Source of the DNA: Bacteroidota bacterium
GTDB taxonomy: Bacteria > Bacteroidota > Bacteroidia > Bacteroidales > B18-G4
Assembly: GCA_018831055.1 (NCBI GenBank)
Contig: JAHJRE010000125.1
Location: 1 to 33,659, forward strand
Length of the DNA: 33,659 nucleotides
Direction of reading: 5' to 3'
The notes beneath the pieces were generated by a model. That model was not told the DNA's origin and did not search any database. It saw nothing but the letters and a program-made list of their open reading frames with translations. Positions 7,861 to 15,844 of the stretch are shown in pieces. A program made the translations under genes and the position numbers. Numbering within the stretch: the stretch's first letter is position 1; each line of letters opens with the position of its first letter.

Positions 7861-7930
7861 GGTTGCAGGGTGCAAGGTGCAGGATTCAGGTTACAGGTTG
7901 CAGCCTGAAACCTGCAACCTGAATCCTGCT
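7861..7930. repeat. Second palindromic repeat with 7-base period
   Basis: Ten consecutive 7-base units can be read (ggttgca, gggtgca, aggtgca, ggattca, ggttaca, ggttgca, gcctgaa, acctgca, acctgaa, tcctgct). 7879-7899 pairs with 7909-7929 as a 21-base stem with one mismatch around a 9-base loop. It lies just past the dsbD stop codon, the same position relative to its upstream gene as the repeat at 143-191. No T-run follows the stem. Confidence 0.85.
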
Positions 7931-7962
7931 ATCATTCCTGGTACTATATTTTTAACTGAAGA

Positions 7963-10065
7963 TTACTTTTGTTTATCAAAAGCCTTGAGGCCGCTTTCCA
8001 GGAAGTCCACAAATCCCTCCACGTTAAGGTCATAAGCTCTGTATGGCACAAGCAGTTCACCATCATGATCCTGCAGGACGTAATATGGCTGGGCATTTGT
8101 GTTAAACCAGGATATCTGAAGGTCAGCATTGATCTTACCAATGCTTTTTTTGGTTTTCCCGTCGTAAGCTGACACTACCCATTGCTCCTCCGGGAGTACG
8201 GTTTTGTCATCCACGTAAAGAGCAATGACAACATAGTCTTCTTTCAGGATTTTCAGGACGCGGGGATCAGACCAGACATTAGCTTCCATTTCCCGGCAAT
8301 TCACGCATCCATGGCCTGTAAAGTCAATAAATAGAGGTTTATCCAGTTTCCTGGCACATTCAAGACCTTGCTCGTAGTCGAAATACCCTTTTAACCCATG
8401 GGGAAGGTGCAGAAAATCATTATATTTAGGTTTATCACACACAGCGATTTTGGATTCGTGTGAGTTTCCAGATGCGGATAGAGCGACGTTGTCACGTATT
8501 ATCTCATTCAGGTCGAAATCGTGAGAATGCATGGGAGGCAGGTAACCTGAAAGTGCTTTGAGGGGAGCTCCCCATAAACCGGGTAAAAGATAGAGAACGA
8601 ATGAAAAAGTAATGATGGCAAGCATCAGTCGTGGAACACGGATATAAGGAAGATCACTGTCATGTGCAAATTTCATTTTCCCCAGGAGATAGAATCCCAT
8701 CATGGTAAAGACCACGATCCAAACGGCCAGGTACACCTCGCGATCGAGAATTCCCCAGTGATAGGTCTGATCAGCAACGCTGAGAAACTTCAGACCAAGA
8801 GCAATTTCGATAAAACCAAGTATCACTTTGACAGAGTTCAGCCATCCGCCGGATTTCGGAAGCCTGTGCATCCATGAAGGGAAAAAGGCAAAGAGCGTAA
8901 AAGGCAAAGCAAAGGCAATAGAAAAGGCCAGCATAGCAAAAATAGGTTCAAAAATTTCTCCCTGAGCTGATTTCACCAGTACTGTGCCAACAAGTGGGCC
9001 TGTGCAGGAAAATGATACCAGCACCAATGTCAGCGCCATAAAAAATGCTCCGATAAGCCCTCCCCTGTCTGCCTTGGAATCGGCTTTGCTGACCATCCAG
9101 CTTGGAAGCACTATTTCAAACATACCCAGGAAAGAAGCGGCAAAAATCATAAAAATCAGGAAAAACAGGATGTTAGGCAACCAATGTGTACTTAGCCAGT
9201 TAAAAATATCGGCAGTCACACTTTTTCCACCGGCAAAATAGGTTATCAGAATAATGACAGCAATAGGCAGGGTATAAAGCAAGACGATAGATATACCGTA
9301 AGCCAGGGCTTGAATTTTCCCTTTTCTCTTGTCTTCTCCACTTTTCATAAAGAAAGATACCGTCATCGGAACCATCGGAAAAACACAGGGAGTCAAGAGG
9401 GCAACAAAACCCCAAATAATAGCTTCAATGATCACATCCCACATACTTTTCGAAATAACCTTTTTCTTTTCAGGGTCGCTGATCTGGGATTCTTCTGACA
9501 CAGAGACAGTTTCGCCGCTTACACCACCCTGCAATGATTCCGTTTCAAATAAAGGTTGAGTTTCAGTTTCACTGGCTTCAGTCTCCTTTGTTGCAGCCGG
9601 AGTTTCTATTGCAGCTCCACCATTAAAACTAAAGGAAAAATCAACATCTGTCGGAGGCAGGCATTTAGTATCATCGCAGCACATATACTCCAGGAATCCA
9701 CTGATAGTTAAAGGTTCATTGGTCAGTAAACGAACTTTCTGCCTGAAAACAGCCTCATCGGAAAAATACTTTAGCTCCATTTCAAAGTTCGGATCGTACT
9801 CTGCCACAGCTTCAGGCTCGGTAACCTTTCCGATAAACTCAAACCCTGTTCCTTCATTGAAAGTGAATGTTGTCGCCGGTGGGCTCATCGGAATATCCTG
9901 AGAATACAGATGCCATCCCTTATCGATCCTGGCCGTAAAAACCAATTCAGCTTCTTTATCATTTATCATTTTCTGGTCGAACGACCATTTTACAGGTTCA
10001 AGGATCTGACCGAAAACCGTTGACATCAATATAATCGCCAGGATGGATAAGAATAGTTTTTTCAT
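7963..10065 (-). CDS. dsbD: Thiol:disulfide interchange protein DsbD
   Basis: Transfers electrons from cytoplasmic thioredoxin across the inner membrane to periplasmic thiols. About 700 residues from the ATG at 10065, which starts a clear signal peptide (MKKLFLSILAIILMSTVFGQ). The N-terminal domain (about 25-170) carries the cysteine pair in YMCCDDTKCLPP, spaced as in the catalytic pair of nDsbD. A linker rich in Glu, Thr and Ser leads to the eight-helix core (about 215-500) with cysteines in LLTPCVFPMVP and SFSCTGPLVG. The C-terminal thioredoxin domain (about 570-700) has FTGHGCVNCREME with the CxxC pair. All three redox pairs are intact. It may carry its own promoter after tilS. Confidence 0.95.
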   Translation of the reverse strand: MKKLFLSILAIILMSTVFGQILEPVKWSFDQKMINDKEAELVFTARIDKGWHLYSQDIPMSPPATTFTFNEGTGFEFIGKVTEPEAVAEYDPNFEMELKYFSDEAVFRQKVRLLTNEPLTISGFLEYMCCDDTKCLPPTDVDFSFSFNGGAAIETPAATKETEASETETQPLFETESLQGGVSGETVSVSEESQISDPEKKKVISKSMWDVIIEAIIWGFVALLTPCVFPMVPMTVSFFMKSGEDKRKGKIQALAYGISIVLLYTLPIAVIILITYFAGGKSVTADIFNWLSTHWLPNILFFLIFMIFAASFLGMFEIVLPSWMVSKADSKADRGGLIGAFFMALTLVLVSFSCTGPLVGTVLVKSAQGEIFEPIFAMLAFSIAFALPFTLFAFFPSWMHRLPKSGGWLNSVKVILGFIEIALGLKFLSVADQTYHWGILDREVYLAVWIVVFTMMGFYLLGKMKFAHDSDLPYIRVPRLMLAIITFSFVLYLLPGLWGAPLKALSGYLPPMHSHDFDLNEIIRDNVALSASGNSHESKIAVCDKPKYNDFLHLPHGLKGYFDYEQGLECARKLDKPLFIDFTGHGCVNCREMEANVWSDPRVLKILKEDYVVIALYVDDKTVLPEEQWVVSAYDGKTKKSIGKINADLQISWFNTNAQPYYVLQDHDGELLVPYRAYDLNVEGFVDFLESGLKAFDKQK

Positions 10066-10118
10066 TCTTGTAAGATTAACTATAATATACATATTTAAGA
10101 AACTGGATTATTGCATTG

Positions 10119-10126
10119 CAAAAGTA
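10119..10126 (-). promoter_or_regulatory. Putative -7 box of dsbD promoter
   Basis: The minus strand reads TACTTTTG, matching TAnnTTTG, about 54 bases upstream of the dsbD ATG in the 88-base gap after tilS. No good TTTG box precedes it, so dsbD could equally be read through from tilS. Confidence 0.35.
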
Positions 10127-10153
10127 TGAATATTCTTTCAGTGATTTGTAGTA

Positions 10154-11512
10154 TCATATGGCATCTTCCTGACACAAAATCTGAGGAGATTCCCTGAAGT
10201 ATGATACTACCAATACTTTGCGAGTATCTTTCGTTACCCGGAAACGATGATCAATCCTGTGGCCTATAATCCAAACAATATTGCCTGCAGAACAAAGCAA
10301 CCATATTTTATTTTTATCCGGCAGAGGAATCTTCTTGTCAATAAGAAAATCGCTGATCTTTTTATGACCTGAGGAACCCAATGGATAAAAAAAATCTCCC
10401 TTTTCCCAATTCTTCAGTATTAACGGAAATTCAATTTTTTCATAATCCAGGAAAGCCAGATCGGGGTTATCAATAATTCTAAATTCATCAATTTTTTCAA
10501 CTTTAAAGGTAAGTTGAAACGGTTGTGAGATTTTCTTTTGGCACCTTGGTATAAAAAATTTCTCTGATCGTTCTTCAATCAGCTCATCTATCAGTAAAAC
10601 ATTGCGATCAAGGCTTATACGATGTGATGACGACAGGAAGGTCTTTCCCGGCGTACCTCCCAATGCCCGGCAAATATCCATTGTAACAGCATAACTAAAG
10701 CCAAACGGACGGATCAATTCAAAAAGAACAGATTCTTGTTCATCCAGGTTCTTGAGAAAATCTAATTTCAGGATAACCCGTTCACCATCCTGTTGAAGGA
10801 ATTGTTTTCGCAAATCCTCAATATAATTGGAGTATGCATGTTGGGCAAGCTTTAACCTCTGAGTAGTTTCGAAGATTGTTCGGTTAAAATCAGGCTGTTG
10901 TTTCTGAAAAAGCGGAATAATCCGGTGCCGGATGAAATTTCTGAGATATTTTATCTCATTGTTTGATCGATCTTCCCGGAAAGACAATCCTTTTAAAGAA
11001 GCATATTCCTGGATTTGTTCCCTGGTAGCAAAGAGCAATGGTCTGACAATGGTTCCCGTTTTAACAGGAATACCCGTTAAACCTGTAATACCCGTACCTC
11101 TGAGCAGGTTGATAAAGAAAGTCTCCACCAGGTCATCCATCTGGTGACCGGTTGCAATAAAGTTAAAATTACCTTCCCGGCGAATCTCCTCAAACCAGGA
11201 ATATCTCAATTCTCTAGCGGCCATTTGAATGGAAATACCTCTGGAATCTGCATACTCACGGGTATCAAACCGGGCAGTAAAGAATCCTGTATTGTATGAT
11301 TTAGCCAGCGCAGTAACGAATCGTTCATCTTCTTCCGAATCTTCTCCCCTGAGTTGAAAGTTGCAGTGCGCAATAGAAAAATTCAATTCCGCTTCCCGGA
11401 ACAATTCCGCCATAACCACTGAATCAATGCCTCCACTTACGGTAAGCAGGATCATTGATTTTTCATCAAACAAATCCCTGCTCCGGATAAATTCTTTAAA
11501 TTGCTGCAGCAT
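10154..11512 (-). CDS. tilS: tRNA(Ile)-lysidine synthase TilS
   Basis: Modifies C34 of the CAU-anticodon tRNA(Ile) to lysidine using ATP and lysine, so that it reads AUA codons; usually essential. 452 residues, a typical full-length protein. The N-type ATP pyrophosphatase PP-loop SGGIDS is at 26-31, followed by FSIAHCNFQLRG and the ATGHQMDDLVETFFINLLRG segment typical of TilS. The central tRNA-binding region (about 205-290) and a C-terminal domain (about 355-440; HKKISDFLIDKKIP, KIWLLCSAGNIVWIIGHRID) are present. It is divergent from the BtuF-fold gene with 42 bases between start codons. A TAATTTTG at 11524 to 11517 on the minus strand abuts the ATG and is a doubtful promoter. Confidence 0.94.
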   Translation of the reverse strand: MLQQFKEFIRSRDLFDEKSMILLTVSGGIDSVVMAELFREAELNFSIAHCNFQLRGEDSEEDERFVTALAKSYNTGFFTARFDTREYADSRGISIQMAARELRYSWFEEIRREGNFNFIATGHQMDDLVETFFINLLRGTGITGLTGIPVKTGTIVRPLLFATREQIQEYASLKGLSFREDRSNNEIKYLRNFIRHRIIPLFQKQQPDFNRTIFETTQRLKLAQHAYSNYIEDLRKQFLQQDGERVILKLDFLKNLDEQESVLFELIRPFGFSYAVTMDICRALGGTPGKTFLSSSHRISLDRNVLLIDELIEERSEKFFIPRCQKKISQPFQLTFKVEKIDEFRIIDNPDLAFLDYEKIEFPLILKNWEKGDFFYPLGSSGHKKISDFLIDKKIPLPDKNKIWLLCSAGNIVWIIGHRIDHRFRVTKDTRKVLVVSYFRESPQILCQEDAI

Positions 11513-11554
11513 AAAACAAAATTATGAATTCCTCGATTAAAAACTCATCCGGAT

Positions 11555-12352
11555 ATGATTTTTAAGGATGACATTGGAAACCAGACCATGATTCCTGATC
11601 AACCTGGCAGGATTATTTCCCTTTGCCCATCGATAACGGAAACACTGTTCGAGCTGGGTGCAGGAAAACAGGTTGCAGGTTTGACAAGCTATTGCATACA
11701 TCCTTTTGAGAAGACAAAAAAAATAGCGAAAATTGGCGGTCCCAGGAACCCGGACATTACAGGGATCCTTGATCTGGCGCCGGATCTTGTAATCACATCC
11801 AGAGAGGAAAACAGGCAACAGGATGTATGTTTCTTACGTAATAAAGTACCGGTTATCACTTTTGATGTAAAAAGTATAGAATCAGCCAGGTATATGATAT
11901 TAAGGTTGGGTTTGATAACCGGAAGGATAAAACCTGCCATGAATTACGTTCAAAAACTAGACAGGTTGTTACGTAAAAAGGAACCTCAACGTGAAAATTA
12001 CTCAGTTTTATATCTGGTTTGGAAAGATCCATGGATGGCTGCGGGTCATGGGAACTACATTTGTGATTTAATGCATTCACAGGGATTTATAAATATTTTG
12101 CCGGAACACAGCCGTCGTTATCCGGAAATTGATCCCAACAAGATTGAGCGGCCCGACTTTATTTTTCTGTCATCCGAACCATTTCCATTTGGTTCTGAGC
12201 ATATTGAAGAGGCATCAGGATTATTCGGGGGCACCCGGACGATTCTGGTCGACGGTGAAATGTTCGGATGGTATGGAACGCGTATCATCAGGGCAATACC
12301 ATATATCCGGACTCTGAGAAAAAAAATAACGACCGGTGGTTATCAGCATTGA
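11555..12352 (+). CDS. BtuF-like helical-backbone binding protein without export signal
   Basis: 265 residues of the periplasmic-binding-protein class III fold (Peripla_BP_2), related to cobalamin, haem and siderophore binding proteins. Typical elements are RIISLCPSITETLFELGAG at about 19-37, VAGLTSYCIHP, GGPRNPDITGILDLAPDLVI and, in the C-terminal lobe, RPDFIFLSSEPFPF and GWYGTRIIRAIPYI. Family members are normally exported or lipid-anchored, but this one starts MIFKDDIGNQTM with no signal peptide or lipobox, and tilS begins only 42 bases upstream on the other strand. No permease or ATPase gene is adjacent. It may bind a corrinoid or metal chelate in the cytoplasm; ligand unknown. The end of the gene lies inside the hairpin that terminates korB. 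Confidence 0.75.
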   Translation: MIFKDDIGNQTMIPDQPGRIISLCPSITETLFELGAGKQVAGLTSYCIHPFEKTKKIAKIGGPRNPDITGILDLAPDLVITSREENRQQDVCFLRNKVPVITFDVKSIESARYMILRLGLITGRIKPAMNYVQKLDRLLRKKEPQRENYSVLYLVWKDPWMAAGHGNYICDLMHSQGFINILPEHSRRYPEIDPNKIERPDFIFLSSEPFPFGSEHIEEASGLFGGTRTILVDGEMFGWYGTRIIRAIPYIRTLRKKITTGGYQH

Positions 12353-12369
12353 TATCATCACCGGTCGTT
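12319..12369 (-). terminator. Intrinsic terminator of the korA-korB operon
   Basis: An 11-base perfect stem (12328-12338 with 12359-12369, core cgaccggtg) extends inward through a further short helix. On the minus strand the stem is followed by a run of T (12326 to 12319). The hairpin overlaps the last codons and stop of the convergent BtuF-fold gene. Confidence 0.75.
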
Positions 12370-12391
12370 CGGATAGCTATAAACTGTGTAA

Positions 12392-13411
12392 TTACTTAAC
12401 GATCCAACTGTTTTGTCTTAGCAGGTCATCCAGATTTTTCAGTTTGGTTTGACTCATGGAAGTCTCCAGCTGATGTTCAAGAGCCTGTTCATAGGTTACA
12501 TCGGTAACACTGCGTATCACTCCTGTAGCAATCGGATAATTTGGCAAGGTCATCCGAACCAGCATATAATGCGTTGTATCGTCCGCATCATGGGCATCAT
12601 GAACAAGAATATCCTTTTCTGTTATACCATCTTCGCCCAGTTTCACAACTTTCAGGCGTGATTTTTCCAGGATAATCCCTTTATCGTTATCCTTACCAAA
12701 GATCATTGGTTTTCCGTGTTCCAGGAAGATTTGGTGGTCATCTTTCACATCCTTGCCGGTAATTTCCGAATGGATGCGGTTGTTAAAGATAACGCAGTTC
12801 TGCAATATTTCAACGACGGAGGTACCTCTGTGTCTGGTGGCTGCCAGAAAAACATCCTTCATCCTTTTCGGTTCAGTATCAACGACCCTGGCGAAGAACG
12901 TACCCTGTGCACCCATAGTCAATTCACCCGGTTTGAAAGGATTTTCAATAGTTCCATCAGGAGAGGTTTTGGTGACGCTCCCCCTGGGTGTAGTTGGAGA
13001 ATACTGGCCTTTAGTCAATCCGTAGATTTTGTTATTGAATAATAACACATTCATATCGATATTACGCCTGACCAGGTGAATGAAATGGTTACCGCCGATA
13101 GCCATGCTGTCGCCGTCACCGGTGATATGCCAAACATCGAGTTTAGGATTGGCAACTTTAATTCCGGATGCGATCGCGGCACCTCTGCCGTGAAGTCCAT
13201 GGAAGCCATATGTGTTGATGTAATAGGGGAACCTTGACGAACATCCGATTCCGCTAACGAAAACAACATCTTCTTTTTTCACGCCGCTTTCTGCAAGAGC
13301 TGACTGAACGGCCGATAATATTGCAAAGGATCCGCAACCGGCACACCATTTTACCGGTTGATCAACCTTATAGTCATCTTTAGTTACGATATTATTCATT
13401 TGACCCTCCAT
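12392..13411 (-). CDS. korB: 2-oxoacid:ferredoxin oxidoreductase, beta subunit
   Basis: The thiamine-diphosphate and iron-sulfur subunit of an enzyme that oxidatively decarboxylates a 2-oxoacid (probably 2-oxoglutarate) to the acyl-CoA and reduces ferredoxin. 339 residues. Cysteines C23, C26 (WCAGCGSF), C57 (GIGCSS) and C206 (QNCVIFNN) are placed for one [4Fe-4S] cluster. The thiamine-diphosphate motif GDGDSMAIGGNHFIH begins at 98 and continues to NNKIYGLTKGQ. It starts 3 bases after korA ends, so the two are translated together; a second ATG at 13399 is possible. Substrate is not certain: pyruvate or branched-chain 2-oxoacids remain possible, but the two-subunit layout with a gamma-alpha fusion is that of KorAB. 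Confidence 0.9.
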   Translation of the reverse strand: MEGQMNNIVTKDDYKVDQPVKWCAGCGSFAILSAVQSALAESGVKKEDVVFVSGIGCSSRFPYYINTYGFHGLHGRGAAIASGIKVANPKLDVWHITGDGDSMAIGGNHFIHLVRRNIDMNVLLFNNKIYGLTKGQYSPTTPRGSVTKTSPDGTIENPFKPGELTMGAQGTFFARVVDTEPKRMKDVFLAATRHRGTSVVEILQNCVIFNNRIHSEITGKDVKDDHQIFLEHGKPMIFGKDNDKGIILEKSRLKVVKLGEDGITEKDILVHDAHDADDTTHYMLVRMTLPNYPIATGVIRSVTDVTYEQALEHQLETSMSQTKLKNLDDLLRQNSWIVK

Positions 13412-13414
13412 GAC

Positions 13415-15262
13415 TTAACCCTCCAAAATTTGATTGAATTTTTCCTTCAATTCAGCGATCATAAAAGGAAGACCCTGAAATTTATTATATTGCATGAAGT
13501 CAATTTCCTGGAATAAAGATCTCAGATAAAAAGAAAACTGCCCTGTATTTAGCTCACAGACCACAATCTTATTAAAACGTTTAAAGACCTCTTCTGTATT
13601 TTTTGGCAGGGGTTTGATATAATTAAACTGTGCAAGGCTGATTTTCTTACCTTCATTCTGAAGGTCATTCACGGCACTTACCAAAGCTCCGTATGTTCCG
13701 CCCCATCCTACCACGAGCAGGTCACCGCTTTCTTCACCCGATACTGTCAGGTCCGGTATATAATTTGCCAATCTTTGTACTTTCTCTTCTCTGATCATAA
13801 CCATTCGTTCATGGTTAACAGGGCCATGAGAAACCAGTCCTGAAATGTTTTCTTTTTCCAACCCGCCAACCCGGTGGCGTAAGCCTTCCTGACCGGGCAC
13901 AGCCCAGTAGCGTGCCAATGTATCCGGATTTCTTTTATAAGGTTCGTAATTTGTATCGTTATCCTGGACAATTGGCGGGCTTATTTTGGGAAGGCTGCTG
14001 CTCTCAGGAATTTTCCAAAGCTCTGAACCATTTGCCAGATATCCGTCGGTAAGCAGGATTACAGGAACCATATGTTCTATTGCGATTTTACCGGCCTGGA
14101 AAGCGAAATCGAAGCAATTAGCCGGAGTACTGGCAGCCATTACCACAACCGGGCTTTCTCCGTGCCTCCCATAAAGTGCCTGAAGCAGGTCTGCCTGTTC
14201 AGGTTTGGTTGGCATTCCGGTAGCAGGGCCTGCACGCTGCACATCAATGATAACAAGAGGCAATTCCGTCATGACTGCCAAGCCGATACCTTCGCTTTTC
14301 AAAGCAAGCCCGGGACCGGATGTTGATGTAGCGGCAAAATCTCCTGCAAAAGCAGCTCCAATGGCAGAATTTATGCCGGCAATTTCGTCTTCAGCCTGGA
14401 AAGTCTTCACGCCCAGGTGCTTTCTTTTAGCAAGTTCCTGCAATATTTCCGAAGCCGGTGTGATAGGATAAGATCCAAGAAATAACTCCTTTCCTGCTCT
14501 TTCTGCAGCAGCGATCAAACCCCATGCAGTGGCAATATTACCGGTAATGTTCCGGAAACGTCCTGTACGGTTCTTGATCGGATGGATCTGGTATGTAGTA
14601 CGAAGAGCTTCCACGGTCTCGGCATAGTTGTATCCGGCCCTCAACACCTTTTTATTGGCTTCAGCCAACAGGGGTTTTGATTTAAACCTGGAGTCGATAT
14701 ACTCCTCACCATATTTAATATCTTTATTAAACAGCCAATAAAGTATACCCAGAGCAAATTCATTCCTGGTTCTTTCAGCTGATTTGGCATCGATTTCAAG
14801 ATCCCTGACCGTAGCTTTGGATAAGGAAGTAATGGGTGCTTTCACCACATTGTATCCCACCAATGATCCGTCGTTCAGTGGATCTTCAATATAACCTGCC
14901 TTTTTGTAATTCTTGTTATCGAAGTAATCGATATCGATAATAATGGTAGCACCGGGTTTAACCCATTTCATATTAGCTTTCAAAGCGGCAGGATTTAGGG
15001 CAACCAGCACATCCGCCTGGTCACCTGGAGTTTGAACCTCCTTGTGTCCAATATGGATCTGGAATCCTGAAACCCCTGCCAGCGTTCCCTGCGGAGCCCT
15101 GATTTCTGAAGGAAAATCAGGAAAAGTAGAAAGATCATTACCAGTAAATGCGGATGTGTCTGAAAACTGTGATCCGCTGAGTTGCATCCCATCGCCGGAG
15201 TCACCGGCGAATTTCACCACAACTTCGTCGACTTCAATGACAGTCGGAGTCTTTTTTGTCAT
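13415..15262 (-). CDS. korA: 2-oxoacid:ferredoxin oxidoreductase, fused gamma-alpha subunit
   Basis: 615 residues. The N-terminal domain (about 10-200) is the gamma part (VVVKFAGDSGDGMQLSG, then RAPQGTLAGVSGFQIHIG). The alpha part from about 225 carries the pyrimidine-binding domain with GSYPITPASEILQELAKR, FQAEDEIAGINSAIGAAFAG and STSGPGLALKSEG, and a C-terminal transketolase-like domain (about 465-600; DLLVVGWGGTYGALVSAV). This fusion is typical of the KorA type in Bacteroidetes and other bacteria. With KorB it forms an oxygen-sensitive enzyme that links the citric acid cycle to ferredoxin, running oxidatively or, with strong reductant, in carboxylation. The ferredoxin gene lies 275 bases away and is divergent, so it is the probable electron acceptor (inference). 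Confidence 0.92.
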   Translation of the reverse strand: MTKKTPTVIEVDEVVVKFAGDSGDGMQLSGSQFSDTSAFTGNDLSTFPDFPSEIRAPQGTLAGVSGFQIHIGHKEVQTPGDQADVLVALNPAALKANMKWVKPGATIIIDIDYFDNKNYKKAGYIEDPLNDGSLVGYNVVKAPITSLSKATVRDLEIDAKSAERTRNEFALGILYWLFNKDIKYGEEYIDSRFKSKPLLAEANKKVLRAGYNYAETVEALRTTYQIHPIKNRTGRFRNITGNIATAWGLIAAAERAGKELFLGSYPITPASEILQELAKRKHLGVKTFQAEDEIAGINSAIGAAFAGDFAATSTSGPGLALKSEGIGLAVMTELPLVIIDVQRAGPATGMPTKPEQADLLQALYGRHGESPVVVMAASTPANCFDFAFQAGKIAIEHMVPVILLTDGYLANGSELWKIPESSSLPKISPPIVQDNDTNYEPYKRNPDTLARYWAVPGQEGLRHRVGGLEKENISGLVSHGPVNHERMVMIREEKVQRLANYIPDLTVSGEESGDLLVVGWGGTYGALVSAVNDLQNEGKKISLAQFNYIKPLPKNTEEVFKRFNKIVVCELNTGQFSFYLRSLFQEIDFMQYNKFQGLPFMIAELKEKFNQILEG

Positions 15263-15288
15263 CGGATAAGGTTTAATAAAACATGGGG

Positions 15289-15296
15289 CAAAGTTA
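15289..15296 (-). promoter_or_regulatory. Putative -7 box of korAB promoter
   Basis: The minus strand reads TAACTTTG, matching TAnnTTTG, 27 bases upstream of the korA ATG. A matching TTTG box at the right spacing is not seen. The rest of the 275-base gap between korA and the ferredoxin gene is AT-rich with no ORF that I can support. Confidence 0.4.
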
Positions 15297-15436
15297 TAAG
15301 TTTTATTTCTGAAAGCAGGACATAAATTAACAAAAAAATAACCTATCCGGTAAACAATCTTATGGATCGAATAATAATCAGCAACCTGAGGATAATTAAT
15401 TTGGAATACCTCTAAATTACTTTTTTCTGTTGCTTT

Positions 15437-15470
15437 TTTGATACTACCTGAAAGATACCTTATATATTTG
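15437..15470 (+). promoter_or_regulatory. Promoter of the ferredoxin gene
   Basis: TTTG (15437-15440), a 22-base spacer and TATATTTG (15463-15470) fit the Bacteroidetes/Flavobacterium pattern, at the long end of the spacing range. Transcription would start about 15475, giving a leader of about 60 AT-rich bases. Confidence 0.6.
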
Positions 15471-15498
15471 CAACAACTGGTTTAATAACGATCATTCA

Positions 15499-15534
15499 TT
15501 AACATTAACATTAAAATTAACCTTAAAATTAATT
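15499..15534. repeat. Three 12-base AT-rich tandem repeats in the ferredoxin leader
   Basis: The units are ttaacattaaca, ttaaaattaacc and ttaaaattaatt. Each is built on ttaa, and the second and third share the sequence ttaaaattaa. They end 3 bases before the ferredoxin ATG. They may keep the start region unstructured or may be low-complexity drift. Confidence 0.7.
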
Positions 15535-15537
15535 GTC

Positions 15538-15705
15538 ATGGCTTACAAAATCACAGAAGATTGCACAGCTTGCGGCACCTGTATCGATGAATGTCCGGTA
15601 GAAGCTATCTCTGAAGGGGATATTTACAAAATTGATCCAGACATTTGCACTGACTGCGGTTCATGTGCCGATGTGTGCCCGGTTGATGCCATCATTCCGG
15701 CTTAA
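15538..15705 (+). CDS. fdx: 2[4Fe-4S] bacterial-type ferredoxin
   Basis: A 55-residue cytoplasmic electron carrier, the normal size of clostridial-type ferredoxins. Two cysteine clusters are complete: C9, C12, C15 with C19-P20 (CTACGTCIDECP), and C37, C40, C43 with C47-P48 (CTDCGSCADVCP). In this fold each [4Fe-4S] cluster takes three cysteines from one motif and the last from the other. The gene has its own promoter and a strong terminator, so it is monocistronic and probably highly expressed. It sits between korAB, its likely partner, and sucAB. It could also serve other ferredoxin enzymes, such as pyruvate:ferredoxin oxidoreductase, hydrogenase or Rnf. Confidence 0.96.
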   Translation: MAYKITEDCTACGTCIDECPVEAISEGDIYKIDPDICTDCGSCADVCPVDAIIPA

Positions 15706-15742
15706 TTCAATTGATTTAAGCAGTATCATTATAAAGATTTGT

Positions 15743-15775
15743 AAGTCCGCCTTTCATGGCGGACTTTTTTATTTT
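15743..15775 (+). terminator. Intrinsic terminator of the ferredoxin gene
   Basis: A perfect 9-base stem (15743-15751 with 15758-15766, aagtccgcc), a 6-base loop and then a T-rich tail. It isolates the ferredoxin transcript from sucA downstream. Confidence 0.92.
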
Positions 15776-15792
15776 ATCATGCTGTGAACAAA

Positions 15793-15820
15793 TTGCAGCA
15801 AAATTTAATTTATACTTTTG
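15793..15820 (+). promoter_or_regulatory. Promoter of the sucA-sucB-nadB operon
   Basis: TTG (15793-15795), a 17-base spacer and TACTTTTG (15813-15820) match the TTG-N17-23-TAnnTTTG form. Transcription would start near 15826, which excludes the in-frame ATG at 15818 and supports the ATG at 15845. Confidence 0.55.
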
Positions 15821-15844
15821 TTATGCAATTATTACACAGCCACT

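Noticed and set aside
11510-11524. TAATTTTG just upstream of the tilS ATG as a leaderless promoter
   Set aside because: The -7 box match is good but no -33 box is present at any acceptable spacing, and AT-rich start regions give such matches by chance.
11661-11683. A caggttgcaggttt stretch resembling the heptamer repeats
   Set aside because: It is inside the BtuF-fold coding sequence, is short and has no palindromic partner, so it is a chance match.
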